From positions 124,001 through 188,000 of the forward strand of contig NZ_FPKW01000001.1 in the NCBI RefSeq assembly GCF_900114875.1: a stretch of 64,000 nt of DNA, written 5' to 3'. The position numbers were made by a program, and so were the translations under genes. Positions 16,084 through 25,500 of this stretch are shown here, piece by piece. Origin of the DNA: Chryseobacterium limigenitum. GTDB taxonomy: Bacteria > Bacteroidota > Bacteroidia > Flavobacteriales > Weeksellaceae. Every line of letters starts with the position of its first letter. Positions within the stretch are counted from its first letter, which is position 1. The notes beneath the pieces are model-generated. The model was not told the DNA's origin and searched no databases. It saw only the letters and a program-made list of their open reading frames with translations.

Positions 16084-17967
16084 ATGAATTTAGACCAGAA
16101 TATTTATTCCAAAGAATCTGTAAAAGCAAGAATGCTTCAGAACGCAACCAAAGTTTGGGGACTAAAAAGTCCGCAGTCATTGGATCCTTTTGTTAAATTA
16201 CTGATCGATGCATTCAGTACAGAAGTTTTTAAAGCAAACAACGAAATACAGACCGTAAATGCCCGCATTTTAGAAAAGCTGGCCAAATTACTGACTCCGT
16301 CAATTTATACTCACCCGATTCCTTCGCACGCTGTTGCATTTACACAACCTTACGAATCTTCGGAGGTTTTGTTGGAGCATACTGAGTTTTTCTTCAAAAA
16401 GCAGATGACTTCCACCGTAAAATCGGAATCGGATAAACAGGTAAATATTCCTTTTACACCGATCGGGAATGTGAGAATCAATAAAGCTCAGACATCAATC
16501 ATGTTTGTAGGAAATACATGCTACAGTATTGATGACAGATTGAATAAGATTCCGATCTCAAGATTTCAGGGAAAACCGGAGGACTACAGAAAAGTAACGA
16601 TCGGAATCAACGTCAGCAAATATGTAAGCGAAAATTTCCCTAAATATTTAAGTATTTTCTGTTCAAATCCAGCTTTCGAACATTTGGATTTTGTTTACAA
16701 GCTCTTGCCGTATATTACGGTTACCAGCAACGGAAATCCTTTGTTTGTGAGAGAAGGATTATCATACCTGAAAAGCAGTCAGCCGGAAGGGTATGAGCAG
16801 ATGTTTCGTGAACAGTCGATCAAAACAAAAACAATTGAAGATATCAAAAGCATTTACCACCATAAATTCATTGAGATCACAGGAACTTCGGACAGTCTTT
16901 TTTCTGAACCGGGAAAACTTCCTCAAAATCTGGATTTCCTTGAAGATAAAGGTGAAATTTCAAAACATATCGAAGGAAAACGTTATTTGTGGCTGACTTT
17001 CGAGTTTCCGCCACAGTTTTCTGCAGAGATTTTAGATAATTTTTCTTTTGTTTTAAATGCTTTCCCGATTTATAACAGAGGCTGGAAAAAAACAGAGTAC
17101 AGTCTGGACATTATGGGAAATAATATTCCTTTGGTAACAGATGAGGGTGAGCATTTTCTTTATGTTGATGAAGTTCAGGACGGGGAAGGAAGAAGATACA
17201 CAGAAATTCCTTTCACTCCGGCAGATGACTTAAAAAAAGGTTTGTACACTGTCCGAAAAGGCGGAATGGAACGATTTACCAACAGAAATGCAGTCGACAT
17301 GATTGCAAACGTGTTGGAACTGACAAGAGATGAGATCGCAGCGTTTTCACTTTTAAACAGAGATAATGTGAAAGGTGTGCTTAGCGAAATGTCCGATAAA
17401 ATGAAATCAATGGTTCAGAAAGTGAATAATGCGAAAAGAAGTATTAAACAGGAACTGAACTACGTAATCATGGAGCCTGTAGAAAAAACGGATCATACGT
17501 ACGCGTCATTTTGGGTGACTCATTGTACGTTGGCCAATCATATGCGCCCGGGAACGGAACTTTCCAATCAGTTAAAATCGCAGTCGTTGGTACTTCTTAC
17601 AGAAAGTATCGGCGGATCTGAAGAGCAAAAAGGAACCGACAGTATTCAGGCTTATAAATATGCTTTGACGACAAGAGATAAGATTATTTCTCTGGAAGAC
17701 GTTAAAAACTATTGCAGAATGGTTCTGAAAGACGAAGTAAAAGACGTAAGAGTAAAACGTGGAACCATGATCAGTAACAGACCAAAAGAAGGTTTTGTAA
17801 GAACCGTTGAGGTTGAGATCATTCCCCAAAACTATTCCTTCTATGGAAGAGCTTATTGGGAAAATATGGCGAACATTCTCAGAAATCAAATCATTTCTAA
17901 AGCAATCGACGGAATTGAGTATGTTGTAAAGATCAGCAACGAAGATGTAGATTTCTTTGAAAATTAA
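16084..17967 (+). CDS. Type VI secretion baseplate subunit TssF-like
   Basis: 627 aa, the size of TssF. The N-terminal DPFVKLLIDAFSTEVFK, ILEKLAKLLTPSIYTHPIPS and HAVAFTQPY correspond to the TssF start, where a DPxVxRLL helix and a LYPHxxxPxPS motif precede a beta domain. The protein forms the wedge around the spike with TssE, TssG and TssK. It starts 24 bases after the gp25-like gene, indicating an operon. TssG, TssK, Hcp, VgrG, sheath and ClpV are absent here, so the apparatus, if active, is completed elsewhere. Confidence 0.75.
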   Translation: MNLDQNIYSKESVKARMLQNATKVWGLKSPQSLDPFVKLLIDAFSTEVFKANNEIQTVNARILEKLAKLLTPSIYTHPIPSHAVAFTQPYESSEVLLEHTEFFFKKQMTSTVKSESDKQVNIPFTPIGNVRINKAQTSIMFVGNTCYSIDDRLNKIPISRFQGKPEDYRKVTIGINVSKYVSENFPKYLSIFCSNPAFEHLDFVYKLLPYITVTSNGNPLFVREGLSYLKSSQPEGYEQMFREQSIKTKTIEDIKSIYHHKFIEITGTSDSLFSEPGKLPQNLDFLEDKGEISKHIEGKRYLWLTFEFPPQFSAEILDNFSFVLNAFPIYNRGWKKTEYSLDIMGNNIPLVTDEGEHFLYVDEVQDGEGRRYTEIPFTPADDLKKGLYTVRKGGMERFTNRNAVDMIANVLELTRDEIAAFSLLNRDNVKGVLSEMSDKMKSMVQKVNNAKRSIKQELNYVIMEPVEKTDHTYASFWVTHCTLANHMRPGTELSNQLKSQSLVLLTESIGGSEEQKGTDSIQAYKYALTTRDKIISLEDVKNYCRMVLKDEVKDVRVKRGTMISNRPKEGFVRTVEVEIIPQNYSFYGRAYWENMANILRNQIISKAIDGIEYVVKISNEDVDFFEN

Positions 17968-17983
17968 TTTTTTTTAAAACTAA

Positions 17984-18083
17984 AGATTCTTCGGCTTCGC
18001 TCAGGATGATACTGGTGAATTATTCTGCATAGAGATAGCAATTAGTATTAGAGAGGTCATCCTGAGCGGAGTCGAAGGATTTT
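17984..18083. repeat. Palindromic dispersed element, copy 1
   Basis: Outer inverted arms (GATTCTTCGGCTTCGCTC... and ...GAGCGGAGTCGAAGGAT) enclose about 50 bases containing TTAGTATTAGAGAGG near the right arm. It shares the CTTCG-Y-GCTCAG arm core and the TAGTATTAG internal mark with copies at 40004, 43014 and 59612. Its arms carry several mismatches, so it is the most diverged copy. Lies between tssF and uvrA. Confidence 0.8.
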
Positions 18084-18202
18084 AATAATAAACTATAGAA
18101 ACATTCATTTAGTTTAAAAAACTAACTTGAAATTAAATATTTCCTCTATTTTACAGTTAATAAACTAACATTTTTTAACACAAAAAATTCCATAAAATTC
18201 CG

Positions 18203-18210
18203 TATTTTTG
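18203..18210 (+). promoter_or_regulatory. -7 element for uvrA
   Basis: TATTTTTG, 36 bases before the uvrA ATG. Confidence 0.5.
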
Positions 18211-18245
18211 CACAGCGTGATTTTCAGGTAAAATCACATCAAATT

Positions 18246-21077
18246 ATGAGCAAATCAACAGAATATATAGAAGTTTACGGAGCGAGAGAGCATAATCTTA
18301 AGAACATTAATGTTAAAATTCCACGTAATGAATTAGTCGTGATTACAGGACTTTCAGGAAGCGGAAAATCTTCATTGGCTTTTGACACGATTTTTGCGGA
18401 AGGTCAGCGTCGTTATATTGAAACATTTTCAGCGTACGCACGTCAGTTCTTAGGCGGGTTGGAGCGTCCTGATGTAGATAAAATCGAAGGACTTTCGCCT
18501 GTAATTGCGATTGAACAAAAGACAACCAACAAAAACCCGCGTTCAACTGTGGGAACCGTTACAGAATTGTACGATTACCTTCGCCTTTTGTACGCAAGAG
18601 TTTCTGATGCCTATTCATTATCTACAGGAAAAAAATTGGTGAGCTATACGGAAGAGCAGATCCTGGATACCATCAAAAAAAATTATAAAGGAGAGAAATT
18701 GATGTTGATGGCACCTGTTGTGCGTTCCAGAAAAGGTCATTATCACGAGCTTTTTGTTCAGATGGCTAAAAAAGGATACGGACAGGCAAGAATTGACGGT
18801 GAATTACAGGATATTGAATATGATCTAAAACTTGACCGTTACAAAACCCACGACATCGATATTGTGATCGACCGTTGGATCATCGGGGAAAGCGCTTCCG
18901 AAAGCAGAATGGAGAAATCCTTACGTACAGCAACGGAAATGGGAGAAGGACTGATCGGAATTCAGAAGCTGGGAAGTTCGGAAATTGAGTATTTCTCAAA
19001 AAACTTAATGGATGCAGAAACAGGACATTCATTAGCGTTACCGGAACCGAATACTTTTTCATTCAATTCACCGAAAGGAAGCTGTCCGGATTGTAAAGGT
19101 TTAGGGACAATCAAAAAAATAAACACCGATTATTTTGTTGAAAATAATAAATTATCAATCAATCAGGGAGGTTTACTGCCTTTGGAAGATATTAAATCTA
19201 ATAAATGGATCCTATCTCAGATCAAAAGTATCCTTGAGATCTTCGGACTTGGCTTAACGACTCCTTTTAAAGATATTCCGGAAGAAGCGTTGGATTATAT
19301 TTACAATGGTTGTCATAAAGAATTCAATAAAGATCTGAAATACGCAGGAATTGCAAAAAAAATAAAGATCAGTTTTGACGGTCTGATTCCTTTTATGGAA
19401 GAAATGATTGATGAAAGAGAATCTTACGAAGCGATTTTGCTGGAAAGACATTTCACAACAGAAGAAACTTGTCCTTCATGTGGTGGAGCCCGCCTTCAGC
19501 CCGGAAGTTTAAGTTTTAAAATTGATGGAAAAAATATTGCTGAGGTTAACGGATTAAGTTTAGCCGACCTGAAAGACTGGTTAGCTGATATTAAAGATAA
19601 GTTTTCCGAAAAACATAAAATCATCGCTCACGAAATTTTAAAGGAGATCGAAACCCGACTTCAGTTCTTACTGGATGTTGGTTTGGATTATTTAAGTTTG
19701 AGCAGAAGTTCAAAAACGCTTTCAGGAGGGGAGTCTCAAAGAATTCGTCTGGCAACACAAATAGGCTCTCAGTTGGTGAATGTCTTATATATTTTGGATG
19801 AACCAAGTATCGGACTGCACCAGAGAGACAACGAAAGATTAATTAATTCATTAAAAAATCTTCGTGACATCGGAAATTCTGTTTTAGTAGTTGAACACGA
19901 CAAAGACATGATTCTTGAAGCCGATGAGGTTTTAGACATTGGTCCAAGAGCCGGAAAATTCGGTGGCGAGATCCTTTGGCAGGGAAAACCAAAAGACTTA
20001 TTGAAAGCTGATACAATAACAGCAGATTATATTACAGGAAAAAGAAAAATTGAAGTTCCTAGCGAAAGAAGAGCCGGGAACGGAAAAAATATTGTTTTAA
20101 AAGGAGCAACAGGAAATAACCTTAAAAATGTTAATCTTGATATTCCGTTAGGAAAATTGGTGGTGGTGACAGGAATTTCAGGAAGCGGAAAATCTTCTCT
20201 GATCAACGGAACTTTGTATCCGATCCTTAACAAACATTTTTACAGAGCCGTTCAGGAACCTTTACCATATAAAAAAATCGAAGGTCTTGAAAACATTGAT
20301 AAAATTGTAGATGTAGATCAAACCCCGATCGGAAGAACACCTCGTTCAAATCCTGCAACCTACACAGGAATGTTTACGGATATCAGAAACCTTTTTGCAG
20401 AATTGCCGGAAAGTAAAATCCGTGGTTACAAGCCTGGAAGATTTTCTTTCAACGTAAAAGGCGGAAGATGCGAAACCTGTCAGGGTGGAGGTTTGAAAGT
20501 CATTGAAATGAATTTCTTGCCTGATGTTTATGTTCATTGTGAAACCTGCAACGGAAAACGATTCAACAGAGAAACGCTTGAGGTTCGTTACAAAGGAAAA
20601 TCTATTTCTGATGTGTTGGATATGACGATTGATGAAGCGGTAGATTTCTTCCAGCCGATTCCTAAGATTTTTGCTAAAGTGAAAACTTTGCAGGATGTTG
20701 GTTTGGGATATATTACTTTAGGACAGCAATCGACTACACTTTCCGGAGGGGAAGCGCAACGTATCAAGTTAGCAACAGAACTAGCAAAAAGACAGACAGG
20801 AAATACCTTATATATTCTTGATGAACCAACAACCGGACTTCATTTTGAAGACGTAAAAATTCTGATGGAAGCGATCAATCAATTGGTAGAGCTTGGAAAT
20901 TCATTCATTATTATTGAGCATAATATGGATGTGATAAAATTAGCAGATCATATTATTGATGTTGGTCCGGAAGGAGGAAAATATGGCGGTGAAATTGTAG
21001 CCAAAGGAACTCCAGAGGAAATTGTGAAGTCTAAGAAAAGTTTGACAGGGAAGTTTTTGAAGAGGGAATTGGAGTAG
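18246..21077 (+). CDS. uvrA: Excinuclease ABC subunit A
   Basis: 943 aa, full length for UvrA. Two ABC ATPase modules are present. The first has Walker [15 protein letters not shown] (about residue 34-47) and signature [12 protein letters not shown]. The second has Walker [15 protein letters not shown] and signature [12 protein letters not shown] with [12 protein letters not shown] as Walker B. Zinc-binding [17 protein letters not shown] and CETCQGGG...CETCNGKR are intact. With UvrB it finds bulky lesions in nucleotide excision repair. No frameshift or missing motif. Preceded by repeat copy 1 and its own -7 element. Confidence 0.98.
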   Translation: MSKSTEYIEVYGAREHNLKNINVKIPRNELVVITGLSGSGKSSLAFDTIFAEGQRRYIETFSAYARQFLGGLERPDVDKIEGLSPVIAIEQKTTNKNPRSTVGTVTELYDYLRLLYARVSDAYSLSTGKKLVSYTEEQILDTIKKNYKGEKLMLMAPVVRSRKGHYHELFVQMAKKGYGQARIDGELQDIEYDLKLDRYKTHDIDIVIDRWIIGESASESRMEKSLRTATEMGEGLIGIQKLGSSEIEYFSKNLMDAETGHSLALPEPNTFSFNSPKGSCPDCKGLGTIKKINTDYFVENNKLSINQGGLLPLEDIKSNKWILSQIKSILEIFGLGLTTPFKDIPEEALDYIYNGCHKEFNKDLKYAGIAKKIKISFDGLIPFMEEMIDERESYEAILLERHFTTEETCPSCGGARLQPGSLSFKIDGKNIAEVNGLSLADLKDWLADIKDKFSEKHKIIAHEILKEIETRLQFLLDVGLDYLSLSRSSKTLSGGESQRIRLATQIGSQLVNVLYILDEPSIGLHQRDNERLINSLKNLRDIGNSVLVVEHDKDMILEADEVLDIGPRAGKFGGEILWQGKPKDLLKADTITADYITGKRKIEVPSERRAGNGKNIVLKGATGNNLKNVNLDIPLGKLVVVTGISGSGKSSLINGTLYPILNKHFYRAVQEPLPYKKIEGLENIDKIVDVDQTPIGRTPRSNPATYTGMFTDIRNLFAELPESKIRGYKPGRFSFNVKGGRCETCQGGGLKVIEMNFLPDVYVHCETCNGKRFNRETLEVRYKGKSISDVLDMTIDEAVDFFQPIPKIFAKVKTLQDVGLGYITLGQQSTTLSGGEAQRIKLATELAKRQTGNTLYILDEPTTGLHFEDVKILMEAINQLVELGNSFIIIEHNMDVIKLADHIIDVGPEGGKYGGEIVAKGTPEEIVKSKKSLTGKFLKRELE

Positions 21078-21095
21078 GATAATATTAGCTCAATC

Positions 21096-21174
21096 TTTGT
21101 CATTCCGTAGGAATCTCGACAATGAAGCTAATATAAGGATATAGATTCCTGCTGAAATACAAACGAGAGACAAA
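21096..21174. repeat. GTCATTCCGTAGGAATCT-type intergenic repeat
   Basis: Begins TTTGTCATTCCGTAGGAATC and ends with AGATTCCTGCTGAAAT followed by GAGACAAA, forming imperfect inverted ends. A short fragment of the same sequence (TTGTCATTCCATAGGAAT) occurs at 48349. No ORF. Confidence 0.5.
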
Positions 21175-21179
21175 ATATT

Positions 21180-21212
21180 AAGGCTAAATTGATAAAGTTT
21201 AGCCTTTTTTGT
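21180..21212 (+). terminator. Rho-independent terminator after uvrA
   Basis: AGGCTAAA/TTTAGCCT stem and T6. The following 21213-21341 shows only A+T-rich DNA with GTTAAC-like repeats (AATGTTAA three times). Confidence 0.8.
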
Positions 21213-21341
21213 GCTCAATATTAACCTCCAATGTTAAGTTTTCAATTATTTTAAAATTTTATTTACTTGATAATCAGTGTTTTAAACTACAATGTTAACT
21301 CAATGTTAACTGTGTGTGAATTTAATATTAATTATTTTTAA

Positions 21342-21349
21342 TATCTTTG
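21342..21349 (+). promoter_or_regulatory. -7 element for the 21398 gene
   Basis: TATCTTTG, 49 bases before the ATG. Confidence 0.5.
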
Positions 21350-21397
21350 GTAAGAGATACAAAATAATTTAATTATAATATTTAAAACCAGATAGTT

Positions 21398-21796
21398 ATG
21401 AAAAATAAAATTCAAATCTTTATTGCTTCCCTTTTAGTTTGCGGATCTATATCTGTAATAAACACTGCGAAAGCACAAACTACAGATAGCAATGTAATAC
21501 AGGAGATTCAGCTGAATAAAAATGATATGTTAAGTGAAGTAAGAAATGAGTTGGTAGGTAATTTCGATTTCACCAATTACGAATATAAACAAGGAGTCGT
21601 CAATTCGGAAGTGAAATTTGAAATTGCAGAAAACGGAAAAATTACGAACGTTCATTCTACAGGCGACTGCAAAAATGTAAGTAAAGAAATTGAAAACGTT
21701 TTAACCAATCTTAAAATAAACCGTAAAAAATTAAATGAAAATATGGCGGCATACACATATGTAATGCCTGTAACAGTAGAAATTGATAATAGATAG
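21398..21796 (+). CDS. Secreted protein with TonB C-terminal-like pattern
   Basis: 132 aa with a signal peptide (about residues 1-26, ending NTAKAQ). The remainder, with VNSEVKFEIAENGKITNVHS, a Cys, VSKEIENVLTNLKI and YTYVMPVTVEI, follows the strand-helix-strand order of energy-transducer C-terminal domains seen in many small Bacteroidota periplasmic proteins. No membrane anchor or TonB proline region. Function unknown. It precedes the 44-residue leader peptide gene by 143 bases. Confidence 0.6.
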   Translation: MKNKIQIFIASLLVCGSISVINTAKAQTTDSNVIQEIQLNKNDMLSEVRNELVGNFDFTNYEYKQGVVNSEVKFEIAENGKITNVHSTGDCKNVSKEIENVLTNLKINRKKLNENMAAYTYVMPVTVEIDNR

Positions 21797-21939
21797 ATAA
21801 ATAATAGTTCTTTAAAATAAACCATACAGATTTCTGTGTGGTTTTGTTTTTTAATGCAAATCCTGAAAGTTTTAAATATAAAACTGTAATAAACTAAATA
21901 AAATATCGTTTTAACTTTAATCCACAAAATTAAAACAAT

Positions 21940-22074
21940 ATGAAAAATTTAAAGAAACTCAACAAAGAAGAACTAAAAGAAGTGTACGGAGGACAGCCAA
22001 AAAAGTACTGCGTGTACTGTGAAAGATTGAATCAGACTGTATGCAGTGAGGTGCCTATCGCTCAATGTCCTTAA
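21940..22074 (+). CDS. Double-glycine-leader, bacteriocin-like small peptide
   Basis: 44 aa, below normal ORF cut-offs. The first 18 residues, MKNLKKLNKEELKEVYGG, form a charged amphipathic leader ending in the Gly-Gly motif recognised by peptidase-containing ABC exporters. The 26-residue core has four cysteines at residues 24, 27, 35 and 43 (CVYC, VC, QC) and no long hydrophobic stretch. In Chryseobacterium such peptides are annotated bacteriocin-like and are often encoded singly or in small sets. No ABC exporter, radical SAM or cyclase gene is nearby. A bidirectional terminator follows 8 bases later. Bioactivity is unknown. Confidence 0.8.
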   Translation: MKNLKKLNKEELKEVYGGQPKKYCVYCERLNQTVCSEVPIAQCP

Positions 22075-22081
22075 TAAAAAC

Positions 22082-22112
22082 AAAAAACTGCCTGAAATAA
22101 GCAGTTTTTTTA
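22082..22112. terminator. Bidirectional terminator
   Basis: AAAAACTGC/GCAGTTTTT stem with T runs on both strands, between the peptide gene (+) and the lipoprotein gene (-). Confidence 0.8.
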
Positions 22113-22128
22113 TGTTGAAAATTTAAAT

Positions 22129-22698
22129 CTATTTTTTAGCTCCCGAAATAAAGCTCTGTAAATTAGATTTTAAATCATTTTTTCCTCCAAACTTTTCCGA
22201 AAAAGTAATATTATCAACTTTCCATCCGCTGTCAAGAGTGTTTACTAGATGTACTGTGTCGCTCCAGGTAATTTTCGGAGAAACTTGTGAATTTTCAAAA
22301 TCAATGGTAACATCGGCAGTCATGCCCACAGGTTTTGTGCCCATTAATTGAACTGATTTTATTTTGTAAGTCGTATATCCTTCATACAGACTTGTAAAAA
22401 TTGATCCTTCCATTAATAAAGGCTTATCTGTAGGATGGTCACTCTTTTTTACTTTCTCGATATCGGCTTTTGATGCATCTATTGCTTCCTGAAAAGTTTT
22501 TTCCAGCTCCGGAGAGAAGAGATCTTTTGGAATAGGTTTGTTATAAATTACATCGCTGGACTTTCCATAAGTAGCATACAAGGTTTTTACTTTCTGAGCG
22601 ATCTCGGTATCGGCTTCCAGTGCCTTAGGTTTGGGTTCATTTTTTATACAGCTTGTAAAAAGCAGAAAAATGCTTAGGTAAAAAAATACTTGCTTCAT
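22129..22698 (-). CDS. Lipoprotein, DUF3828-like
   Basis: 189 aa. The signal peptide ends in a lipobox, LLFTSC at residues 12-17, giving lipidation at Cys17. The mature part has an N-terminal helix pair, then strands with TTYKIKSVQLMG, TADVTIDFEN and SGWKVDNITF, an NTF2-like or DUF3828-like layout (a predicted small-molecule or peptidoglycan-associated fold). Envelope location is clear; function is unknown. Convergent with the leader-peptide gene and followed, on the minus strand, by the bidirectional terminator. Confidence 0.65.
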   Translation of the reverse strand: MKQVFFYLSIFLLFTSCIKNEPKPKALEADTEIAQKVKTLYATYGKSSDVIYNKPIPKDLFSPELEKTFQEAIDASKADIEKVKKSDHPTDKPLLMEGSIFTSLYEGYTTYKIKSVQLMGTKPVGMTADVTIDFENSQVSPKITWSDTVHLVNTLDSGWKVDNITFSEKFGGKNDLKSNLQSFISGAKK

Positions 22699-22772
22699 AA
22701 TTTGTGTGTGTCTTTAATTTTTTTCGAAAAAATAATTTCAAAACCTATGCCAACAATCATGTATAAAGTACT

Positions 22773-23855
22773 TTATGCATTTACGACTTCATATTTCTTT
22801 TTCAGGTTTAAGAAAAATTTTTCATAGGTTATAAAAGATATCCATGAGATGAAGATGGTTGCAGATAAGATCGTAGAATATAATACTGTATTGTACAGAA
22901 ATATGTTATTCATTTTCGGAATGTATTTTACCAATAAAATAACAATGATCCAGTGATAAAGATAAATACCGTAGGAAATTTTTCCTAAAAATCGTGTAAT
23001 CTTATTATCAATATTTATTTTAGGATGCTGAACAATATTATAAATTGAAAAAGCAAAAAGCACTGCATAAATTTCATCATTCAAATGATTTATTCCAAAT
23101 TTGAAAAACCATAAAATAAAGGGAAGCAGGGTTAAAATTATAGTTATAAAATTATATTTAAACAAAATTTTATTAATGTATTCTTTATTTCTGAAAAATA
23201 AGAAACCAATCAAAGTACCAATTCCTAAACAATTGAATTTTGTTCCATAAAAAAATCGACTAATCGTATTGTAAATTTCTTCACTTTTAAAAAAGATCTG
23301 ATTGATAAACTTCAAACCAAAAGGCAGAAGCGTAAAAAATGCAATCAGTGCAATAATATAGTTTAGTGCTTTTTTCCTTTTTGAAATAAAGATAAAAAGT
23401 AATGGCCAGACAATGTAAAACTGTTCTTCAACACCTATCGACCATATCTGCGGACTGATGTCCCATGTTTCCTGAAGCGCATACGCTACATTGGGGAAGA
23501 TAAATAAAGGCAATAAAATTCTGATCAGAGAATAATCCGGATTAAAAATGATATAAGACAGAAATAAAACCAGATAATACAAAGGCCAAATCCGCAAAAC
23601 TCTCCTCATATAGAAGTTTTTGAGATCAATACCACTACTTTTTTCCTGTTCTGCTAATAACAAATAAGTAATAAGAAAACCACTGATAACAAAGAAAAGT
23701 ATTACAGAAATATGACCGTCAGGGTAGATCAGGGTAGGATTGTCGATAAAATTAAGGATTCTGTTGTCTTTCTTTATGATTTCAACATGATCCACAACAA
23801 CAATTGTTGCCGCTAATGCTCTTAATGTATCTAATCCTTTTAAATGTTTCATCAT
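22773..23855 (-). CDS. Acyltransferase family 3 (OafA/YrhL-like)
   Basis: 360 aa with about ten membrane helices. The start GLDTLRALAATIVVVDHV has the RALA..VV..H motif of acyltransferase family 3, with the conserved His near residue 23. FVISGFLITYLL and the later FYMRRVLRIWPLYYLVLF (R-x10-x-FYxxR-RxxRIxP) confirm it. QTWDISPQIWSIGVEEQFY-type (ISPQIWSIGVEEQFYIVWPL) is also present. It acetylates or acylates a surface sugar in the cytoplasmic membrane. A minus-strand -7 element TAAATTTG lies at 23881-23874. Acceptor unknown. Confidence 0.88.
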   Translation of the reverse strand: MMKHLKGLDTLRALAATIVVVDHVEIIKKDNRILNFIDNPTLIYPDGHISVILFFVISGFLITYLLLAEQEKSSGIDLKNFYMRRVLRIWPLYYLVLFLSYIIFNPDYSLIRILLPLFIFPNVAYALQETWDISPQIWSIGVEEQFYIVWPLLFIFISKRKKALNYIIALIAFFTLLPFGLKFINQIFFKSEEIYNTISRFFYGTKFNCLGIGTLIGFLFFRNKEYINKILFKYNFITIILTLLPFILWFFKFGINHLNDEIYAVLFAFSIYNIVQHPKINIDNKITRFLGKISYGIYLYHWIIVILLVKYIPKMNNIFLYNTVLYSTILSATIFISWISFITYEKFFLNLKKKYEVVNA

Positions 23856-23952
23856 CTATGACCTGATTGACGGCAAATTTAATGTTTATATTTAAAACTA
23901 AAGTAATTCCTTTAAACTTGAAATTATTATCACAGCAAATCATAAAAATTAA

Positions 23953-23960
23953 TACATTTG
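23953..23960 (+). promoter_or_regulatory. -7 element for DUF421/GNAT operon
   Basis: TACATTTG, 20 bases before the GTG start of the DUF421 gene. It diverges from the acyltransferase -7 element at 23874-23881. Confidence 0.5.
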
Positions 23961-23979
23961 ATAGCATAAATAAATTCTT

Positions 23980-24492
23980 GTGAATCCTATTCTAGATGTA
24001 GTTGTCCGCTCACTTTGTGTTTACCTTTTTATGATGGTTGCTATTCGGCTGTTCGGTAAAAACCAGCTTTCTCAGCTTAATGCGGGAGATGTGGTTTTAT
24101 TGTTGCTGATTTCCAATGCGGTTCAGAATGCGATGGTAGGACAGGATACTTCTCTACAGGGTGGTCTTATTGCGGCTTTGGTTCTTTTTGCAGCCAATTT
24201 TATTGTAAAAAGATTAATGTTTACAAACCCGTCTTTCAAAACTTTTATGGAAGCAGATCCTGTAATCTTGATAAAGGACGGTAAAGTAGATGAGAAAGCT
24301 TTAGATGATGTTAAAATAAATATTGATGAACTTGAAGAAGCTATTCGTGAGCATGGCGTTGACGGAATTAAAAATGTAAAGTTATCCATTCTTGAAGTTG
24401 ATGGAAACATTAGTGTAATTTCAGAAGATGAAAAAGATAAGCAAACGCACTATTCAAGAATTAAAAGAAAAAACAAAAGAAAATATCATTAA
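23980..24492 (+). CDS. DUF421 (YetF/YcaP-like) membrane protein
   Basis: 170 aa from a GTG. Two or three N-terminal helices with RSLCVYLFMMVAIRLFGKNQ and LNAGDVVLLLLISNAVQNAM are diagnostic of DUF421. The cytoplasmic C-terminal domain has the usual DPVILIKDGKVDEKAL and IREHGVDGIKNVKLSILEVD. Family function is poorly known. GTG is accepted because no upstream ATG is available after the promoter and the conserved domain begins at once. Followed 6 bases later by the GNAT gene. Confidence 0.88.
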   Translation: MNPILDVVVRSLCVYLFMMVAIRLFGKNQLSQLNAGDVVLLLLISNAVQNAMVGQDTSLQGGLIAALVLFAANFIVKRLMFTNPSFKTFMEADPVILIKDGKVDEKALDDVKINIDELEEAIREHGVDGIKNVKLSILEVDGNISVISEDEKDKQTHYSRIKRKNKRKYH

Positions 24493-24497
24493 ATACA

Positions 24498-24992
24498 ATG
24501 AATTACGAAATACGAGAAATGCTTCCCGCTGATGAGCCTAAAGTTCTGGAAATCTACAAGCAGGGAATAGATGGAGGAATGGCCACATTTGAAACAGAAG
24601 TTCCCAATAGAGAAGTCTGGAATACGGATTTTTTTAACGACTGCAGATGGGTGCTGGAAAACGAAAATAATGAAGTGGTTGGCTGGTGCGCTCTGAAACA
24701 CATCAGTAAAAGAGAATGTTATAAAGGTGTTGCAGAAGTAAGCATCTATTTCGACAATAATTATCAGGGACTGGGTTTGGGTTCGGTTTTGCTTAAAAAG
24801 ATGATTTTGGATAGTGAAAACCACGGATTTTGGACTTTACAGGCTAATATCTTCCCCGAAAATGAAGCGTCGATCAGATTTCATCAAAAAAACGGTTTCA
24901 AAAATGTTGGTCTCCATAAAAAAATCGCAAAATTAAACGGAGAGTGGAAAGACGTTATCTCGTACGAAAGAAGAAGTGAAATAATTAACTAG
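24498..24992 (+). CDS. GNAT N-acetyltransferase (phosphinothricin acetyltransferase-like)
   Basis: 164 aa covering one GNAT domain. The acetyl-CoA loop is NNYQGLGLGSVLLKKMI, with the Q/RxxGxG/A motif present. ATFETEVPNRE near residues 25-35, WCALKHIS in the middle and QANIFPENEASIRFHQKNGF follow the pattern of PAT/MnaT-type enzymes that acetylate amino-acid analogues. Cytoplasmic. Cotranscribed with DUF421. Exact substrate not predictable. Confidence 0.87.
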   Translation: MNYEIREMLPADEPKVLEIYKQGIDGGMATFETEVPNREVWNTDFFNDCRWVLENENNEVVGWCALKHISKRECYKGVAEVSIYFDNNYQGLGLGSVLLKKMILDSENHGFWTLQANIFPENEASIRFHQKNGFKNVGLHKKIAKLNGEWKDVISYERRSEIIN

Positions 24993-25060
24993 ATAATGTT
25001 TAAATCGAAGAAATTATAAAGTTTCTTAAAATTTATATACAATCGAATAATAAAGCTTTA

Positions 25061-25077
25061 TTGGCATTAGTCTTGCA
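25061..25077 (+). promoter_or_regulatory. Sigma-54-like (-24/-12) promoter
   Basis: TTGGCATTAGTCTTGCA fits the TGGCAY-N5-TTGCW consensus, with GG and GC at the expected spacing. A transcript would start near 25088, 24 bases before the ATG of the His-rich gene. Whether the host has RpoN cannot be seen here. Confidence 0.5.
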
Positions 25078-25111
25078 AGTTTTTGTAATGTAATTTGAAA
25101 ATAGTTGATTT

Positions 25112-25399
25112 ATGAAAATGCTGACTAAAATAGTAGGGTTTTTCTTACTGATTTTTTCTTTTGCTTATTATCAAGCATCACCTCTCCAAAAAGGCCGTCA
25201 TCATCGTGGCCACGGATCGTCGAAACATTATTATCACGGGCCGAGACCGCATTACAGACCTGTAGCTTACGGGCATCATAGGCCTGCAAGACACTATTAT
25301 AAACCAAGACATTATTACAAACCGGTAAGACCTCACAGATATTCTCATCACAGAAGACATTATGTGTTGCCTAGACCGGTAGTTGTCGTAAGATTATAA
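25112..25399 (+). CDS. His/Arg/Tyr-rich small secreted protein
   Basis: 95 aa. Residues 1-22 form a signal peptide (VGFFLLIFSFAYYQASP). The mature part is strongly basic, with 14 histidines, many Arg and Tyr and no Asp or Glu at all. Short imperfect repeats are seen (RHYYKP twice, HHR three times). Such composition suggests metal binding or an interaction with an acidic surface polymer, but no family was recognised. It has a sigma-54-like promoter and a terminator shared with the convergent DUF4286 gene. Confidence 0.65.
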   Translation: MKMLTKIVGFFLLIFSFAYYQASPLQKGRHHRGHGSSKHYYHGPRPHYRPVAYGHHRPARHYYKPRHYYKPVRPHRYSHHRRHYVLPRPVVVVRL

Positions 25400-25405
25400 A
25401 TAAAG

Positions 25406-25432
25406 AAGCACTGATAATTTTCAGTGCTTTTG
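25406..25432. terminator. Terminator after the His-rich gene
   Basis: AGCACTGA/TCAGTGCT stem followed by TTTTGC. It lies between convergent genes and could serve both. Confidence 0.7.
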
Positions 25433-25500
25433 CTTTATGGGGAAAATTTATTTTAAGTGGAAATGATATATAACTCAAATATTAATTTCAATTTTTAAAA

